From JAXMCI01 sp046349435 (GTDB lineage: Bacteria; Pseudomonadota; Alphaproteobacteria; Dongiales; Dongiaceae), in contig JAXMCI010000020.1 of assembly GCA_046349435.1 (NCBI GenBank), positions 62,001-126,000 of the forward strand: a stretch of 64,000 nucleotides of DNA. The letters are read 5' to 3'. The first letter of the stretch is position 1, and the number at the start of each line of letters is the position of its first letter. Below the pieces are notes generated by a model. The model was not told the DNA's origin, ran no database searches, and saw only the letters and a program-made list of their open reading frames with translations. A program made the translations under genes and the position numbers. This document shows positions 1 to 8,106 of the stretch, piece by piece.

Positions 1-1
1 G

Positions 2-811
2 TCATCGCCGGCGGCGCCGGTGGCGGCGCGTCGGCGGCAGGACGGCAGGTCGGGCCGGCTCGGCAAGCGCGACCGCAAGCGCGGCCGGTACGAGCGGCGG
101 AGCGGCCATGGCGGCGTCGTCGGGGGTGGCTGCGGCAGCTTCGACGGCTGCAACCGCGAGCGGCGGTCGGGCGGCGGTGGCCGCCGGGGCGTCGGCGGGC
201 GCGGGCGGCTTGGAGGGCGGCGGCGCGGTTGCGGCCGGCGCCGGATCGGCGCTGGCGCTTCCGCTGGTGCCGACTGCCGCCAATTCCTGCATCTGCGGGG
301 CCGGCGGCGGGTCGGAAATGGCTGGCCCCTCGGGCAAGGAGAGCGCGATGGCCGCTTCGACGGGTTCGGGTGTCGGCGCCGGCGGCGCCGGCGGCGGATC
401 GGAACTGGCGGCCGCGCCGGGACTGGCCGCCTCGGCCGGACTGGCTGCCTCGGCCGGGGTGGCGAGCGTCACGGCGGCTGCGGCGCGCTCCTGAGCCGGC
501 ACCGCGGCGGCGACCGGGGCCGGATCCGCCGGCGGAACGTCGAACTCGACAGTGACCGCCGAGGGCGGGGACGGCGGGTTGGCCAGCGTCAGCAGGCAGA
601 ACCCGACCAGCCCCACCAGCGCGGTGCCCTGCAGGCCGGTCACGACCATGGCCGCCCTGCGCATGCCCCGCCGCCGCTGCCGCCCGCCATGTCCACCCTC
701 GCCCATGGCTACGCAACCGGCGGCGCGGCCCGGCGGTTCCGCGTTTGATCCTGCAGTTGCGCCGACGGGCCCGGAGACTTGGCGTCGCAGGCGCAACTTT
801 CGACTCGACAT
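2..811 (-). CDS. Ala/Pro-rich single-pass membrane protein, C-terminus beyond the window
   Basis: The frame is open to the window edge, so only the N-terminal part (up to 269 codons) is visible. A basic N-terminal stretch precedes one strong hydrophobic segment (around residues 53-77, beginning AAMVVTGLQGTALVG), followed by roughly 190 residues made almost only of Ala and Pro with scattered acidic residues, ending in an Arg/His-rich stretch. One inner-membrane helix followed by a Pro-rich periplasmic spacer is the layout of TonB/TolA-like and other envelope-spanning proteins, but no diagnostic domain is visible, so no function is assigned. The start is uncertain: ATG at 811, 706 or 664 are all possible and none has a strong Shine-Dalgarno sequence. 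The low-complexity composition makes long shadow frames on the other strand inevitable. Confidence 0.5.
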   Translation of the reverse strand: MSSRKLRLRRQVSGPVGATAGSNAEPPGRAAGCVAMGEGGHGGRQRRRGMRRAAMVVTGLQGTALVGLVGFCLLTLANPPSPPSAVTVEFDVPPADPAPVAAAVPAQERAAAAVTLATPAEAASPAEAASPGAAASSDPPPAPPAPTPEPVEAAIALSLPEGPAISDPPPAPQMQELAAVGTSGSASADPAPAATAPPPSKPPAPADAPAATAARPPLAVAAVEAAAATPDDAAMAAPPLVPAALAVALAEPARPAVLPPTRRHRRRRR

Positions 812-1117
812 GCATGTAGGCGGCGATACATTCGCCCGCCAGAGAAGCCATAATACCTAAGATCGGGTGGCAATCTTGGATCGTGATCCGAACTCTGCCA
901 GCCGGAAGCGGGTTGTCGCGACCGGAATGCGCGACGTCGCGGCCAGGCTTCCCGAACGCGTTGCCGTGCAGGTGCGCCGCGCGGCGGCCGAGCTCGATGT
1001 CGAGGCCGACACGCTCGATGCCGGCCGCGACCGCTCCGGGCGCCGGCTGCAGCGCGGCGTCGGCGAGCCCCACCGCGCCTGAGCCGGCCGCGCCCGACCG
1101 TTGCGCCGCACGCGCTC
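812..1117. other. 306-base gap without a confident gene
   Basis: The stretch lies between the left-edge gene and the paiB-like gene. Short open frames exist on both strands (a GTG-started 71-codon frame on the plus strand from 867 and frames on the minus strand), but none has a recognisable motif or convincing ribosome-binding site. About 780-910 is less G+C-rich than its surroundings, which fits a promoter region for the minus-strand gene starting near 811. No tRNA, repeat or clear terminator is seen. Confidence 0.4.
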
Positions 1118-1756
1118 CTAGGACTTCCTGCCCGATCGCATCGCCGACAGGATGGCGGCCGCCGCCGCGCCCGGTTCCTCGCCGAGGCCGGCGATCACCC
1201 CCTGCCGGTCGGGCTCGTCGCGGTTCTGGCTGAGCTTCCACTTGCCTTCCAGGCGGTCGATCGGCAGGGCGACGCCGACGATGGCGCGAAGCTGCTGCTC
1301 GATGAACGGCTCCGGCGCGTCGGAGACCTTCCAGGGCTTCGTCCGGCCCGCCTCCTGGCGGTCGGTCAGGCGGCTGACGAGCGCGTGCAGCCGCGCCGGC
1401 TCCTCGAAGAAGGTCGCCACCCCGCCCGCCTGCACGGCGATGTAGTTCCAGGTCGGCACGACCCGGCCGGTCTCCTGCTTGCTCGGGTACCAGCCCGGGC
1501 TGACATAGGCGTCCGGCCCGGCGAAGACGGCGAGCGCGCGGCTGCCCGGCAGGGTGTCGCGCCACTGCCGGTTGGCCCGCGCCAGATGTCCGTAGAGCGT
1601 GCCCTTCTCGCCGGCCTCGGGGTCGAGCAGCATCGGCAGCGGCGTCGCCGCCGGGCCGTCCGGCGTGACGGTGATCAGCAGGCCGAGGCCGCAGGCGCGG
1701 ATGGCATCGTGCAGGACCGGCAGCCGGTCCTCGCGGAAGGATTGGGGCAGGTACAT
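1118..1756 (-). CDS. PaiB-family FMN-binding protein
   Basis: The 212-residue product matches the PaiB / FMN-binding split-barrel family in length and pattern. It begins MYLPQSFREDR, followed by the segment TPLPMLLD, the AN-QW segment (HLARANRQW), the P-Y-SPxWY motif (DAYVSPGWYPSK) and VPTWNY-AVQ, then a C-terminal GKWKLSQNR motif, all typical of PaiB. Bacillus PaiB was named as a repressor of sporulation and protease genes, but the family is really a flavin-reductase-like split barrel whose role in proteobacteria is unclear. It lies 63 bases downstream of the last gene of the lva-like operon on the same strand and could be co-transcribed, although nothing in its sequence ties it to that pathway. 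Confidence 0.85.
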   Translation of the reverse strand: MYLPQSFREDRLPVLHDAIRACGLGLLITVTPDGPAATPLPMLLDPEAGEKGTLYGHLARANRQWRDTLPGSRALAVFAGPDAYVSPGWYPSKQETGRVVPTWNYIAVQAGGVATFFEEPARLHALVSRLTDRQEAGRTKPWKVSDAPEPFIEQQLRAIVGVALPIDRLEGKWKLSQNRDEPDRQGVIAGLGEEPGAAAAAILSAMRSGRKS

Positions 1757-1819
1757 GGCAGGCTCCGGGCGGCGGCGATGTCGGCAGCCATTAGCACGGT
1801 GCCGCAGCCGGGCGCAGCC

Positions 1820-2686
1820 CTATCGCGCCGGGCGGAAGCTGCCGGTCCGGTCGAGCGCCCCTTCGACGGCCACCGCCCCCTCCGCGGCCAGCTCGATCAG
1901 CTGGGCCAGCACCGACTGCCCCGCGGCGCCCCGGAGCGCGGCCGGCAGCCCGATATAGATCGCGGCCACCAGCTCCGGCACCGTGCGGTCGCCCGCCCGC
2001 AGCCGGGCCAGGATCGCCTCGGCGCGCTGCCGGCGGTGCTCGAGCAGCCGGCGAACCTGGGCCTGCGGCGCCTCGATCGGCTTCCCGTGGGTCGGCCGGT
2101 AGAGCGCATCGTCCCGATCGAGCAGCCGCTCCAGCGAGCGGCGGTAGACCGCCATGTCGCCGTCGGGCGGCACGATCACCGTCGTCGACCAGCCCATCAC
2201 GTGGTCGCCGGAGAACAGCGTGCGCTCCTCGGGCAGGGCGAAGCAGAGATGATTCGAGGCATGGCCGGGCGTGTGCAGCGCCTGCAGCCGCCAGCCCGGC
2301 CCGCCGATCGCATCGCCGTCGGCCAGGCGGTGGTCGGGCCGGAAGGCGGTGTCGGCCGACGGGTCGTCGGCCACGCCATGCGGCCCGAAGCCGTAGCTCG
2401 GCGCGCCCGTCGCCGCCTGCAGCGCCGGCACCGCCGGCGAATGGTCGCGGTGGGTGTGGGTGACCAGGATGTGGCCGATCGTCTCGCCGCGCAGCCCCGC
2501 GAGCAGGGCTGCCACATGGGCCGGATCGTCGGGGCCGGGGTCGATCACCGCCACCCGCCCGCGCCCGACGACGAAGGTCGCGGTGCCGCGCTCGGTGAAG
2601 GGGCCGGGATTGCGGGCCAGCACGCGGCGCACCAGCGGCGAGAGCTCGACCAGCGCGCCGTAGTCGGCCGTCCCCTCGCCTGCCAT
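1820..2686 (-). CDS. Metallo-beta-lactamase-fold hydrolase (LACTB2-like)
   Basis: This 288-residue protein has the metallo-beta-lactamase signature THTHRDHSP (HxHxDH), a downstream GHASNH histidine, and the metal-bridging Asp in LFSGDHVMG, then PTHGKPI. The C-terminal ~80 residues (RRLLEHRRQRAEAIL onward) look like the winged-helix tail found in LACTB2 / BLACT_WH proteins. The family cleaves thioesters, lactones or nucleic acids. As the last gene of an acyl-CoA pathway operon, an acyl-CoA or hydroxyacyl thioesterase role is plausible but is inference. The ATG at 2686 was chosen because it begins 10 bases after the DUF6285 stop; an upstream ATG at 2722 would overlap that gene and add a low-complexity leader. 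Confidence 0.85.
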   Translation of the reverse strand: MAGEGTADYGALVELSPLVRRVLARNPGPFTERGTATFVVGRGRVAVIDPGPDDPAHVAALLAGLRGETIGHILVTHTHRDHSPAVPALQAATGAPSYGFGPHGVADDPSADTAFRPDHRLADGDAIGGPGWRLQALHTPGHASNHLCFALPEERTLFSGDHVMGWSTTVIVPPDGDMAVYRRSLERLLDRDDALYRPTHGKPIEAPQAQVRRLLEHRRQRAEAILARLRAGDRTVPELVAAIYIGLPAALRGAAGQSVLAQLIELAAEGAVAVEGALDRTGSFRPAR

Positions 2687-2696
2687 GCCGGCCGCC

Positions 2697-3059
2697 CTAC
2701 CCCAGCGCCTTCGGGTTGGCAAGGCGCAGCCGGTCGCGCAGATCCTCGCGCAGCAGCGCCAGCAGCGCGCCGCGCGCGGCCCCCCGGTCGTAGCGTCCGG
2801 CGCGGATCCCGGCGGCGAGCCGCCGCTCCAGCGCCTCGGCCGGCGCCGCCGTGTCGCCGCAGAAGGCGGCCAGCCGCGATGCCGCGGCCCGCCCGGCCGC
2901 GCCGCCGTCGGCCAGCTCCCGCCCGGCGATCGCCATGGCGTTGCCGATCATCAGCCCCTCATAGCGCCGCTCCGGCGGCAGCAGCGGCAGCAGCTCCTCG
3001 AGCAGCAGCCGGCGCGCCGCGGCGAGCAGCATGCCGCCGTCCGGCTGGTCGGCGCTCAT
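2697..3059 (-). CDS. lvaB: DUF6285 protein, LvaB-like partner of the APH-type kinase
   Basis: This 120-residue all-alpha protein has the segments LLEELLPLLPPERRYEGLMI and NAMAIAGRE, followed by an Arg/Leu-rich C-terminus, the pattern of DUF6285. In Pseudomonas putida the equivalent protein, LvaB, is needed with the kinase LvaA to phosphorylate 4-hydroxyvaleryl-CoA. Here its ATG overlaps the stop codon of the kinase gene by four bases (ATGA), which suggests translational coupling and a stoichiometric partnership. No catalytic motif is visible, which fits an accessory subunit. The family assignment rests on length, pattern and position; the exact substrate of this pair is not known. Confidence 0.8.
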   Translation of the reverse strand: MSADQPDGGMLLAAARRLLLEELLPLLPPERRYEGLMIGNAMAIAGRELADGGAAGRAAASRLAAFCGDTAAPAEALERRLAAGIRAGRYDRGAARGALLALLREDLRDRLRLANPKALG

Positions 3060-4135
3060 GGCTCCTCCTCGGTCAGCGCCAGGATCTCCCATTCGAGCTC
3101 GGCCGGGATGCGGCCGGTCAGCGCCAGCTCGAGCCGGGGATCGCCCTGCACCAGGAAGCGGTCGGCCTGCTCGAGCGCGATGACGGCCCAGCGCAGATGC
3201 GCCATCACCTCCCAGTAGCGCACCGCCGCCGGATCGACCGCGGTGCCGCTGGCCCGCTCGTAGCCGCGGTAGAACGGGGCCCGCCCGGCGATGCCGCCGG
3301 CCTCGCGCTCGATCGCGCCGAAGCGCCAGCATTTCGCGCAGAACCAGCCGAGATCGGCCATCGGGTCGCTCCAGCCGCAGAACTCCCAGTCGAGCACGGC
3401 GACCAGGCCGGACCCGTCGACCAGGTAGTTGCCGGTGCGGAAGTCCTGGTGGCAGAGGACCAGCGGCCCGGCCGGGGGCGCCGCCAGCTCGAGCCAGCGC
3501 AGCCCCCATTCCAGCGCCGGCCGCGGCCGGCCGTGGCGGTCGAGCATGGCGCGGTAGCGGGCGATCTGCGCCAGCGCCGGGCCGGGGTGCGGCAGCGGCA
3601 GGAAGTCCAGCCGGTGCGCGTCGCCCTGGGCATGGCCGGCGAGGTTGCCGGGCGTCACGCGGTGCAGCCGGCCGAGCTCGGCGCCGAGCCGCTCGGCCAG
3701 GGCGTCGTGCGGTCCCCCCAGCGCCGGGTCGCGCACGATGCGATGGCCGGCGGCGGTGCCCGGCATGTGCTGCATCAGGTAGAAGTCGCGGCCGAGCACC
3801 GCCCGGTCGGTGCAGAGCAGCCAGGGCTCCGGCACCGTGACGCCGGCCGCCCGGGCGACCTGCAGCACGGCGAACTCCTCGGCACGGCCCAGGCTGGTCG
3901 ACACGCCGGAGATCGCGTCGCGGCGCAGCACCAGCGCGTGCCGCCCCGGCCGGCTGCCGCCCTCGACGACGAGGTCGACGGCCCAGTTCTCCTGGATCGC
4001 GCCGCCGGAGAGCGGCCTTGCCAGGGCGACCTCGACCGTGCTGGCGCCGAGCGCCGCCCTGACGAACGCCGCGAGCCGGGCCCGCGGGCCGTCGGCGGCG
4101 AGGTCGTCGGCCGCCGCCGACCCGCTCAGTCCCAC
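3056..4135 (-). CDS. lvaA: APH-family phosphotransferase, LvaA-like hydroxyacyl-CoA kinase
   Basis: The protein is 359 residues from a GTG at 4135 that overlaps the end of the acyl-CoA dehydrogenase gene by 10 bases. It shows the aminoglycoside-phosphotransferase fold: an N-terminal lobe with GGAIQENWAVDL, the ACAD10/11-type linker GRDFYLMQHMPG, the catalytic loop CHQDFRTGNYLV (HxDxxxxN) and the metal-binding DWEFCGWSDPMADLGW segment. Kinases of this subfamily sit next to, or are fused with, acyl-CoA dehydrogenases (human ACAD10/ACAD11; LvaA in P. putida) and phosphorylate the 4-hydroxyl of acyl-CoAs so that the dehydrogenase-fold partner can eliminate phosphate. It is translationally coupled to the DUF6285 gene downstream. 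An antibiotic-resistance role is unlikely in this context. Confidence 0.88.
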   Translation of the reverse strand: MGLSGSAAADDLAADGPRARLAAFVRAALGASTVEVALARPLSGGAIQENWAVDLVVEGGSRPGRHALVLRRDAISGVSTSLGRAEEFAVLQVARAAGVTVPEPWLLCTDRAVLGRDFYLMQHMPGTAAGHRIVRDPALGGPHDALAERLGAELGRLHRVTPGNLAGHAQGDAHRLDFLPLPHPGPALAQIARYRAMLDRHGRPRPALEWGLRWLELAAPPAGPLVLCHQDFRTGNYLVDGSGLVAVLDWEFCGWSDPMADLGWFCAKCWRFGAIEREAGGIAGRAPFYRGYERASGTAVDPAAVRYWEVMAHLRWAVIALEQADRFLVQGDPRLELALTGRIPAELEWEILALTEEEP

Positions 4136-5325
4136 GACCAGAACGCGTCCCCGGCCGAGAGCCAGCTGCGGGCCAGCACCATCTTGTGCACCTCGGAGGC
4201 GCCGTCGACCAGCCGGGCCTGCCGGGCGTAGCGGTAGATCCATTCGAGGATCGTGTCGCGCGAATAGCCGCGGGCGCCGCAGAGCTGGATCGCCGTGTCG
4301 ACCGCCTTGTGCAGCGTGTCGGCGACCTGGATCTTGGCCATCGCCACCGCGCTCTGCGCCCGCTCGCCGCGGTCGAGCCGGGCGGCGGCGCGCATCGTCA
4401 GCAGCCGGCCGACCTCGATCGCCATCGCCGCCTCGCCCAGCATCCACTGCACGCCCTCGTGGCCGGACAGCTTGCTGCCGAAGCTGTCGCGGTCGGCGAC
4501 GTAGGCGCCGGCGATCTCCAGCGACCGCTTGGCCAGGCCGAGCCAGCGCATGCAGTGGGTGAGGCGCGCGGTGCCCAGCCGGATCTGGGTCGCCTTCATC
4601 CCCTCGCCCTCGCCCATCAGCCGGTTCTCGTCGGGGATCTCGAGGCCGTGGAAGCGCAGCTCGCAATGGCCGCCATGCTCCTCCGGGCCCATGATCGGGA
4701 TGCGCCGCACGATCTCCCAGCCGGGCTGGTCGCGGTGGAACAGGAAGGTGGTGAGGCCGCGCCGCGGGTCGTCGCCGGTGCGCGCCACCAGGATGAAGTG
4801 CTGCGCGACCTCGGCGCCGGTGATGAACCACTTGTGGCCCTCGACGATCCAGCGATCGCCCTGGCGGCGCGCCCGGGTGCGCATCATCCCGGCCGGGTCG
4901 GAGCCGGCGCCCGGCGCCGGCTCGGTCATGACGAAGGCGGAGCGCACCTTGCCGTCGATGATCGGCTGCAGCCAGCGCTCCTTCTGCGCCTCGGTCGCGA
5001 CCTTCTCGAGCAGGATCATGTTGCCGTCGTCGGGCGCGGCGCTGTTGAACACCACCGGTCCGAAGATCGAGCGGTTCATCGCCTCGTAGCAGGCCGCCAT
5101 CCCGGTCACCGGCAGGCCGCCACCGCCGCGCGCCTTGGGCATCTGCAGCGCCCACAGCCCCTCGGCGCGGGCCAGCGCGCGCAGCGTCTGCAGCGGCGCC
5201 TCGGCGATGTTCTCGTGCGCGTCCCAGGCGGCGGCATCGGACTCCAGCGGCATGACGTGCCGCTCGACGAAGGCGGCGATGCGCCGGCGATAGTCCTCGA
5301 TCTCCGGGGAGAGGGCGAAATCCAT
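4126..5325 (-). CDS. lvaC: Acyl-CoA dehydrogenase, LvaC / ACAD10-11 type
   Basis: A full-length (399 residues) acyl-CoA dehydrogenase. It has the N-terminal helical domain (MDFALSPEIEDYRRRI), the FAD/acyl-CoA middle domain with AFVMTEPAPGAGSDP and GHKWFITGA, and the C-terminal helical domain with DRDSFGSKLSGHEGVQWML and the GARGYSRDTILEWIYRYAR / DGASEVHKM ending. This pattern is that of the ACAD10/ACAD11-like group paired with APH kinases. In P. putida, LvaC turns the 4-phospho-acyl-CoA into an enoyl-CoA that can enter beta-oxidation. The gene starts 4 bases after the SDR stop and overlaps the kinase gene, so all three should be co-translated. The precise chain length handled cannot be read from sequence. 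Confidence 0.9.
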   Translation of the reverse strand: MDFALSPEIEDYRRRIAAFVERHVMPLESDAAAWDAHENIAEAPLQTLRALARAEGLWALQMPKARGGGGLPVTGMAACYEAMNRSIFGPVVFNSAAPDDGNMILLEKVATEAQKERWLQPIIDGKVRSAFVMTEPAPGAGSDPAGMMRTRARRQGDRWIVEGHKWFITGAEVAQHFILVARTGDDPRRGLTTFLFHRDQPGWEIVRRIPIMGPEEHGGHCELRFHGLEIPDENRLMGEGEGMKATQIRLGTARLTHCMRWLGLAKRSLEIAGAYVADRDSFGSKLSGHEGVQWMLGEAAMAIEVGRLLTMRAAARLDRGERAQSAVAMAKIQVADTLHKAVDTAIQLCGARGYSRDTILEWIYRYARQARLVDGASEVHKMVLARSWLSAGDAFWSWD

Positions 5326-5329
5326 GGGT

Positions 5330-6094
5330 TCAGATCCCGGTCAGGCTGTGGCCGCCGTCGATGGTGATCAGGCTGCCGGTCATGTAGGCGGAGGCGTCGG
5401 AGGCGAGCAGCAGCAGGGCGCCGTCGAGGTCCTCGGGCCGGCCGATGCGGCGCTGCGGGATGCGCTGCGCCATCGCCTGCCCGGCCGGGCTGGTCAGGTA
5501 GTCGCGGTTCAGGTCCGTCTCGACGAAGCCGGGGCAGAGCGCGTTGACCCGGATGCGGTGCCGCGCCAGCTCCAGCGCCATCGCCCGGGTCAGCTGCGCC
5601 ACCCCGCCCTTGGCGGCGCAGTAGGAGGCGACCCCCGGCGCCACCATGCCGGCGAGCACCGAGGCGATGTTGACGATGCTGCCGCCATGGCCGTGCCGCG
5701 CCATGTGGCGGGCGGTCGCCTGGGCGACCAGGAAGACGCCCTTGAGGTCGGTGTCGACCACCCGGTCCCAGTCGGCCTCGGTGATGTCGAGCACGCCGGC
5801 CGGTGCGGCGACCCCGGCATTGTTGACCAGGATGGCGAGCGGCCCGAGCTCGGTCTCGGCCGCGGCGATGCCGGCCTCGATGCTGGCCGCGCTGGTGACG
5901 TCCATGACGATCGGCACGGCGCGGCCGTCGAAGGCGGCGATCTCGGCGGCCAGCGCGCCGATGCGGTCGGCCCGCCGGGCGGCGAGCGCGACCTTGGCGC
6001 CGGCCCGCGCCAGGGTCAGCGCGAAGTGCCGGCCGAGGCCGCTGGAGGCGCCGGTGACCAGCGCGGCGCGGCCGGCGATGCCGGGCGCGCTCAT
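5330..6094 (-). CDS. Short-chain dehydrogenase/reductase of the lva-like operon
   Basis: This 254-residue classical SDR has the nucleotide motif TGASSGLGRHFA, NNAG (LVNNAGVAAP), the catalytic Ser in NIASVLAG, and YCAAKGG carrying Tyr and Lys, followed by RVNALCPGFVETD and the C-terminal ITIDGG. The Arg-containing loop ARRADR after the second strand favours NADP(H). In the levulinate pathway an SDR (LvaD) reduces the 4-keto group of levulinyl-CoA to 4-hydroxyvaleryl-CoA. That role fits the operon but is inferred from position; a 3-hydroxyacyl-CoA or 3-oxoacyl role is also possible. Its ATG overlaps the stop of the small membrane-protein gene by four bases (ATGA). Confidence 0.88.
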   Translation of the reverse strand: MSAPGIAGRAALVTGASSGLGRHFALTLARAGAKVALAARRADRIGALAAEIAAFDGRAVPIVMDVTSAASIEAGIAAAETELGPLAILVNNAGVAAPAGVLDITEADWDRVVDTDLKGVFLVAQATARHMARHGHGGSIVNIASVLAGMVAPGVASYCAAKGGVAQLTRAMALELARHRIRVNALCPGFVETDLNRDYLTSPAGQAMAQRIPQRRIGRPEDLDGALLLLASDASAYMTGSLITIDGGHSLTGI

Positions 6095-6408
6095 GCCCCG
6101 CCCCGCGGCGGCCGGCGGCGGAAGCCCGCGACGCAGAGCAGCAGCGTGCCGCAGAGCGTCGCCAGCGACTCGCGCCAGTAGGCGTAGGCGAGCAGTCCGG
6201 TGAGGGTCCAGGACATCAGGATGCCGACCGAGAAGAGCTGGTTGACCAGGAAGCAGATCCCGCGGAACCAGGGGCGCTGCGACCGCCAGACGGCGATCGC
6301 CGTATAGGTATAGACCACCAGCCAGGTAAAATAGAGGACGAGATTTCCGGTGTTGTAGGGGTTGAGCTGGTCGAAGACGACCCCGAGCCGGGCGCCGAGA
6401 TCGCTCAT
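6091..6408 (-). CDS. Small membrane protein (105 aa) inside the lva-like operon
   Basis: The protein has about three hydrophobic segments: LVLYFTWLVVYTYTAIAVW (around 23-41), a central helix with GICFLVNQLFSVGILMSW (around 51-68), and SLATLCGTLLLCVAGF near the C-terminus, ending in an Arg-rich tail. Aromatic residues crowd the first helix. I do not recognise the family. The P. putida lva operon also carries a small membrane protein of this size together with a cation symporter, but the pattern here does not obviously match DUF485. The gene lies between ligase and SDR, 21 bases after the ligase stop and overlapping the SDR start, so it is a true operon member and a candidate for transport or membrane recruitment. 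Confidence 0.7.
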   Translation of the reverse strand: MSDLGARLGVVFDQLNPYNTGNLVLYFTWLVVYTYTAIAVWRSQRPWFRGICFLVNQLFSVGILMSWTLTGLLAYAYWRESLATLCGTLLLCVAGFRRRPPRGGA

Positions 6409-6429
6409 GCCGATCAGCCCATGGCCCGC

Positions 6430-8106
6430 TCAGCCGGTGGCCGGCCCGTCCGGCGGCAGGGCGCGCGCCTGCTCGCGCAGCTCGAACTTCTGGATCTTGC
6501 CGGTCGAGGTCTTCGGCAGCGGCCCGAACACCACGGTGCGCGGCGCCTTGAAGCGCGCCATGTTGGCCCGGCACCATTCGATCAGCGTCTCGGCCTCGAC
6601 CGGCTCGATGCCCGGCCGCAGCGTGACGAAGGCGCAGGGCGTCTCGCCCCATTTCTCGTCCGGCCGCGCCACCACGGCGGCCTCGAGCACCGCCGGATGG
6701 CGGTAGAGCACCTCCTCCACCTCCAGGCTCGAGATGTTCTCGCCGCCCGAGATGATGATGTCCTTGGAGCGGTCCTTGATCTCGATGTAGCCGTCGGGGT
6801 GGCGGACCCCGAGGTCGCCGCTGTGGAACCAGCCGCCGCGGAAGGCGGCCGCCGTCGCGGTCGGGTTCTTGAGATAGCCCTTCATCACCGTGTTGCCGCG
6901 CAGCATGACCTCGCCCATGGCCTGGCCGTCGGCCGGCAGCGGCGCCATGGTCTCGGGGTCGGCCACCATGGCGCCGGCGAAGCCCACCATCGGCACCCCC
7001 TGGCGGGACATGCGGCGGCAGCGCTCGTCGTGGGTCAGGTCCGGCCAGTCGTCCTGCGGCGCGCAGACCAGCGCCGGTCCGTAGCTCTCGGTCAGGCCGT
7101 AGAGATGGGTGACGGCGAAGCCGTTGCGCTCCATCGCCGCGATGATCGCCGAGGGCGGCGCCGCGCCGCCGGTGCCGACCCGCACGGTGCGGCCGAGCGG
7201 ACGGCGCACGCTCTCGGGCGCGTTGGCCAGCAGGTTGAGGACGATCGGCGCGCCGCAGAGATGGGTGACGCCGTGGCGCTCGATCAGCGGGTAGATCAGC
7301 GCCGGGTCGACCTTGCGCAGGCAGACATGCGTGCCGGCCGCCGCCGTCACCGCCCAGGTGAAGGACCAGCCGTTGCAGTGGAACATCGGCAGGGTCCAGA
7401 GGAAGACCGAGCCGGCATCGAGCCCGAAGCTCAGGATGTCCGACAGCGCGTTGAGGTAGGCGCCGCGATGGTGATAGACGACGCCCTTCGGGTTGCCGGT
7501 CGTCCCCGAGGTGTAGTTCAGGCTGATCGCCTGCCACTCGTCGGCCAGCGGCGGCGGCACGAAGCCGGGATCGGCGGCGGCCAGCCACGCCTCGTACTCG
7601 ATCTCGGCCATGGCGCTGGCCTCGCCCGGCGGCAGCCCGCCGACCGGGTCCTCGATGTCGATCACCGGCGGGCGCCGCGCCATCCGCCGCAGCGCCGCCG
7701 CGGCGACCGCGCCGAACTCGCGGTCGACGATCAGCGCCTTGGCCTCGCCATGCTCCAGGCAGAAGGCGATGCTCGGCGCGTCGAGCCGGATGTTGAGCGC
7801 GTTGAGCACCGCCCCGGCCATCGGCACGCCGTAATGCGCCTCGAGCGTCGCCGGGACGTTGCCGGCGAGCACGGCGACCGTGTCGCCCGGGCCGATGCCC
7901 CGCGCCGCCAGCGCCGAGGCCAGCCGCCGGCAGCGCTCGGCGAAGCTGCGATAGTCGAAGACGCGGTCGCCGTGGATCACCGCCGGCTTGGCCGGGTGAA
8001 CGGCAGCGGCGCGCGCGAGGAAGCCCAGCGGCGTCAGCGGCGCATGGTTGGCGGGTCGGCGGTCGAGCTGCTGCTCGTGGATCGAGCGATCGGCGCGGTC
8101 GGCCAT
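6430..8106 (-). CDS. AMP-forming acyl-CoA synthetase (medium-chain / LvaE-like)
   Basis: A full-length (558 residues) ANL-superfamily ligase. Visible motifs are the P-loop YTSGTTGNPKGVVYHH, GLTESYGP in the adenylation core, the hinge YIEIKDRSKDIIISGGENIS, and the C-terminal catalytic Lys in STGKIQKFELR. It ligates a carboxylic acid to CoA through an acyl-AMP. The N-terminal pattern (RVFDYRSFAERCRRLASAL, NALNIRLDAPSIAF) resembles AlkK-like medium-chain and LvaE-type ligases. It is the promoter-proximal gene of the minus-strand operon running to 1820, so it would supply the acyl-CoA for the SDR, kinase and dehydrogenase downstream. About 125 bases separate it from the divergent frnE-like gene; the operon promoter should lie there, but I cannot pick it out. 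Confidence 0.92.
   Translation of the reverse strand: MADRADRSIHEQQLDRRPANHAPLTPLGFLARAAAVHPAKPAVIHGDRVFDYRSFAERCRRLASALAARGIGPGDTVAVLAGNVPATLEAHYGVPMAGAVLNALNIRLDAPSIAFCLEHGEAKALIVDREFGAVAAAALRRMARRPPVIDIEDPVGGLPPGEASAMAEIEYEAWLAAADPGFVPPPLADEWQAISLNYTSGTTGNPKGVVYHHRGAYLNALSDILSFGLDAGSVFLWTLPMFHCNGWSFTWAVTAAAGTHVCLRKVDPALIYPLIERHGVTHLCGAPIVLNLLANAPESVRRPLGRTVRVGTGGAAPPSAIIAAMERNGFAVTHLYGLTESYGPALVCAPQDDWPDLTHDERCRRMSRQGVPMVGFAGAMVADPETMAPLPADGQAMGEVMLRGNTVMKGYLKNPTATAAAFRGGWFHSGDLGVRHPDGYIEIKDRSKDIIISGGENISSLEVEEVLYRHPAVLEAAVVARPDEKWGETPCAFVTLRPGIEPVEAETLIEWCRANMARFKAPRTVVFGPLPKTSTGKIQKFELREQARALPPDGPATG

Noticed and set aside
867..1082. A 71-codon GTG-started plus-strand frame
   Set aside because: Some helical character but no recognisable motif, ribosome-binding site or partner. 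Left as unassigned gap.
3056..4135. APH-family gene as an aminoglycoside-resistance determinant
   Set aside because: It belongs to the ACAD-linked kinase subgroup and is embedded in an acyl-CoA operon.
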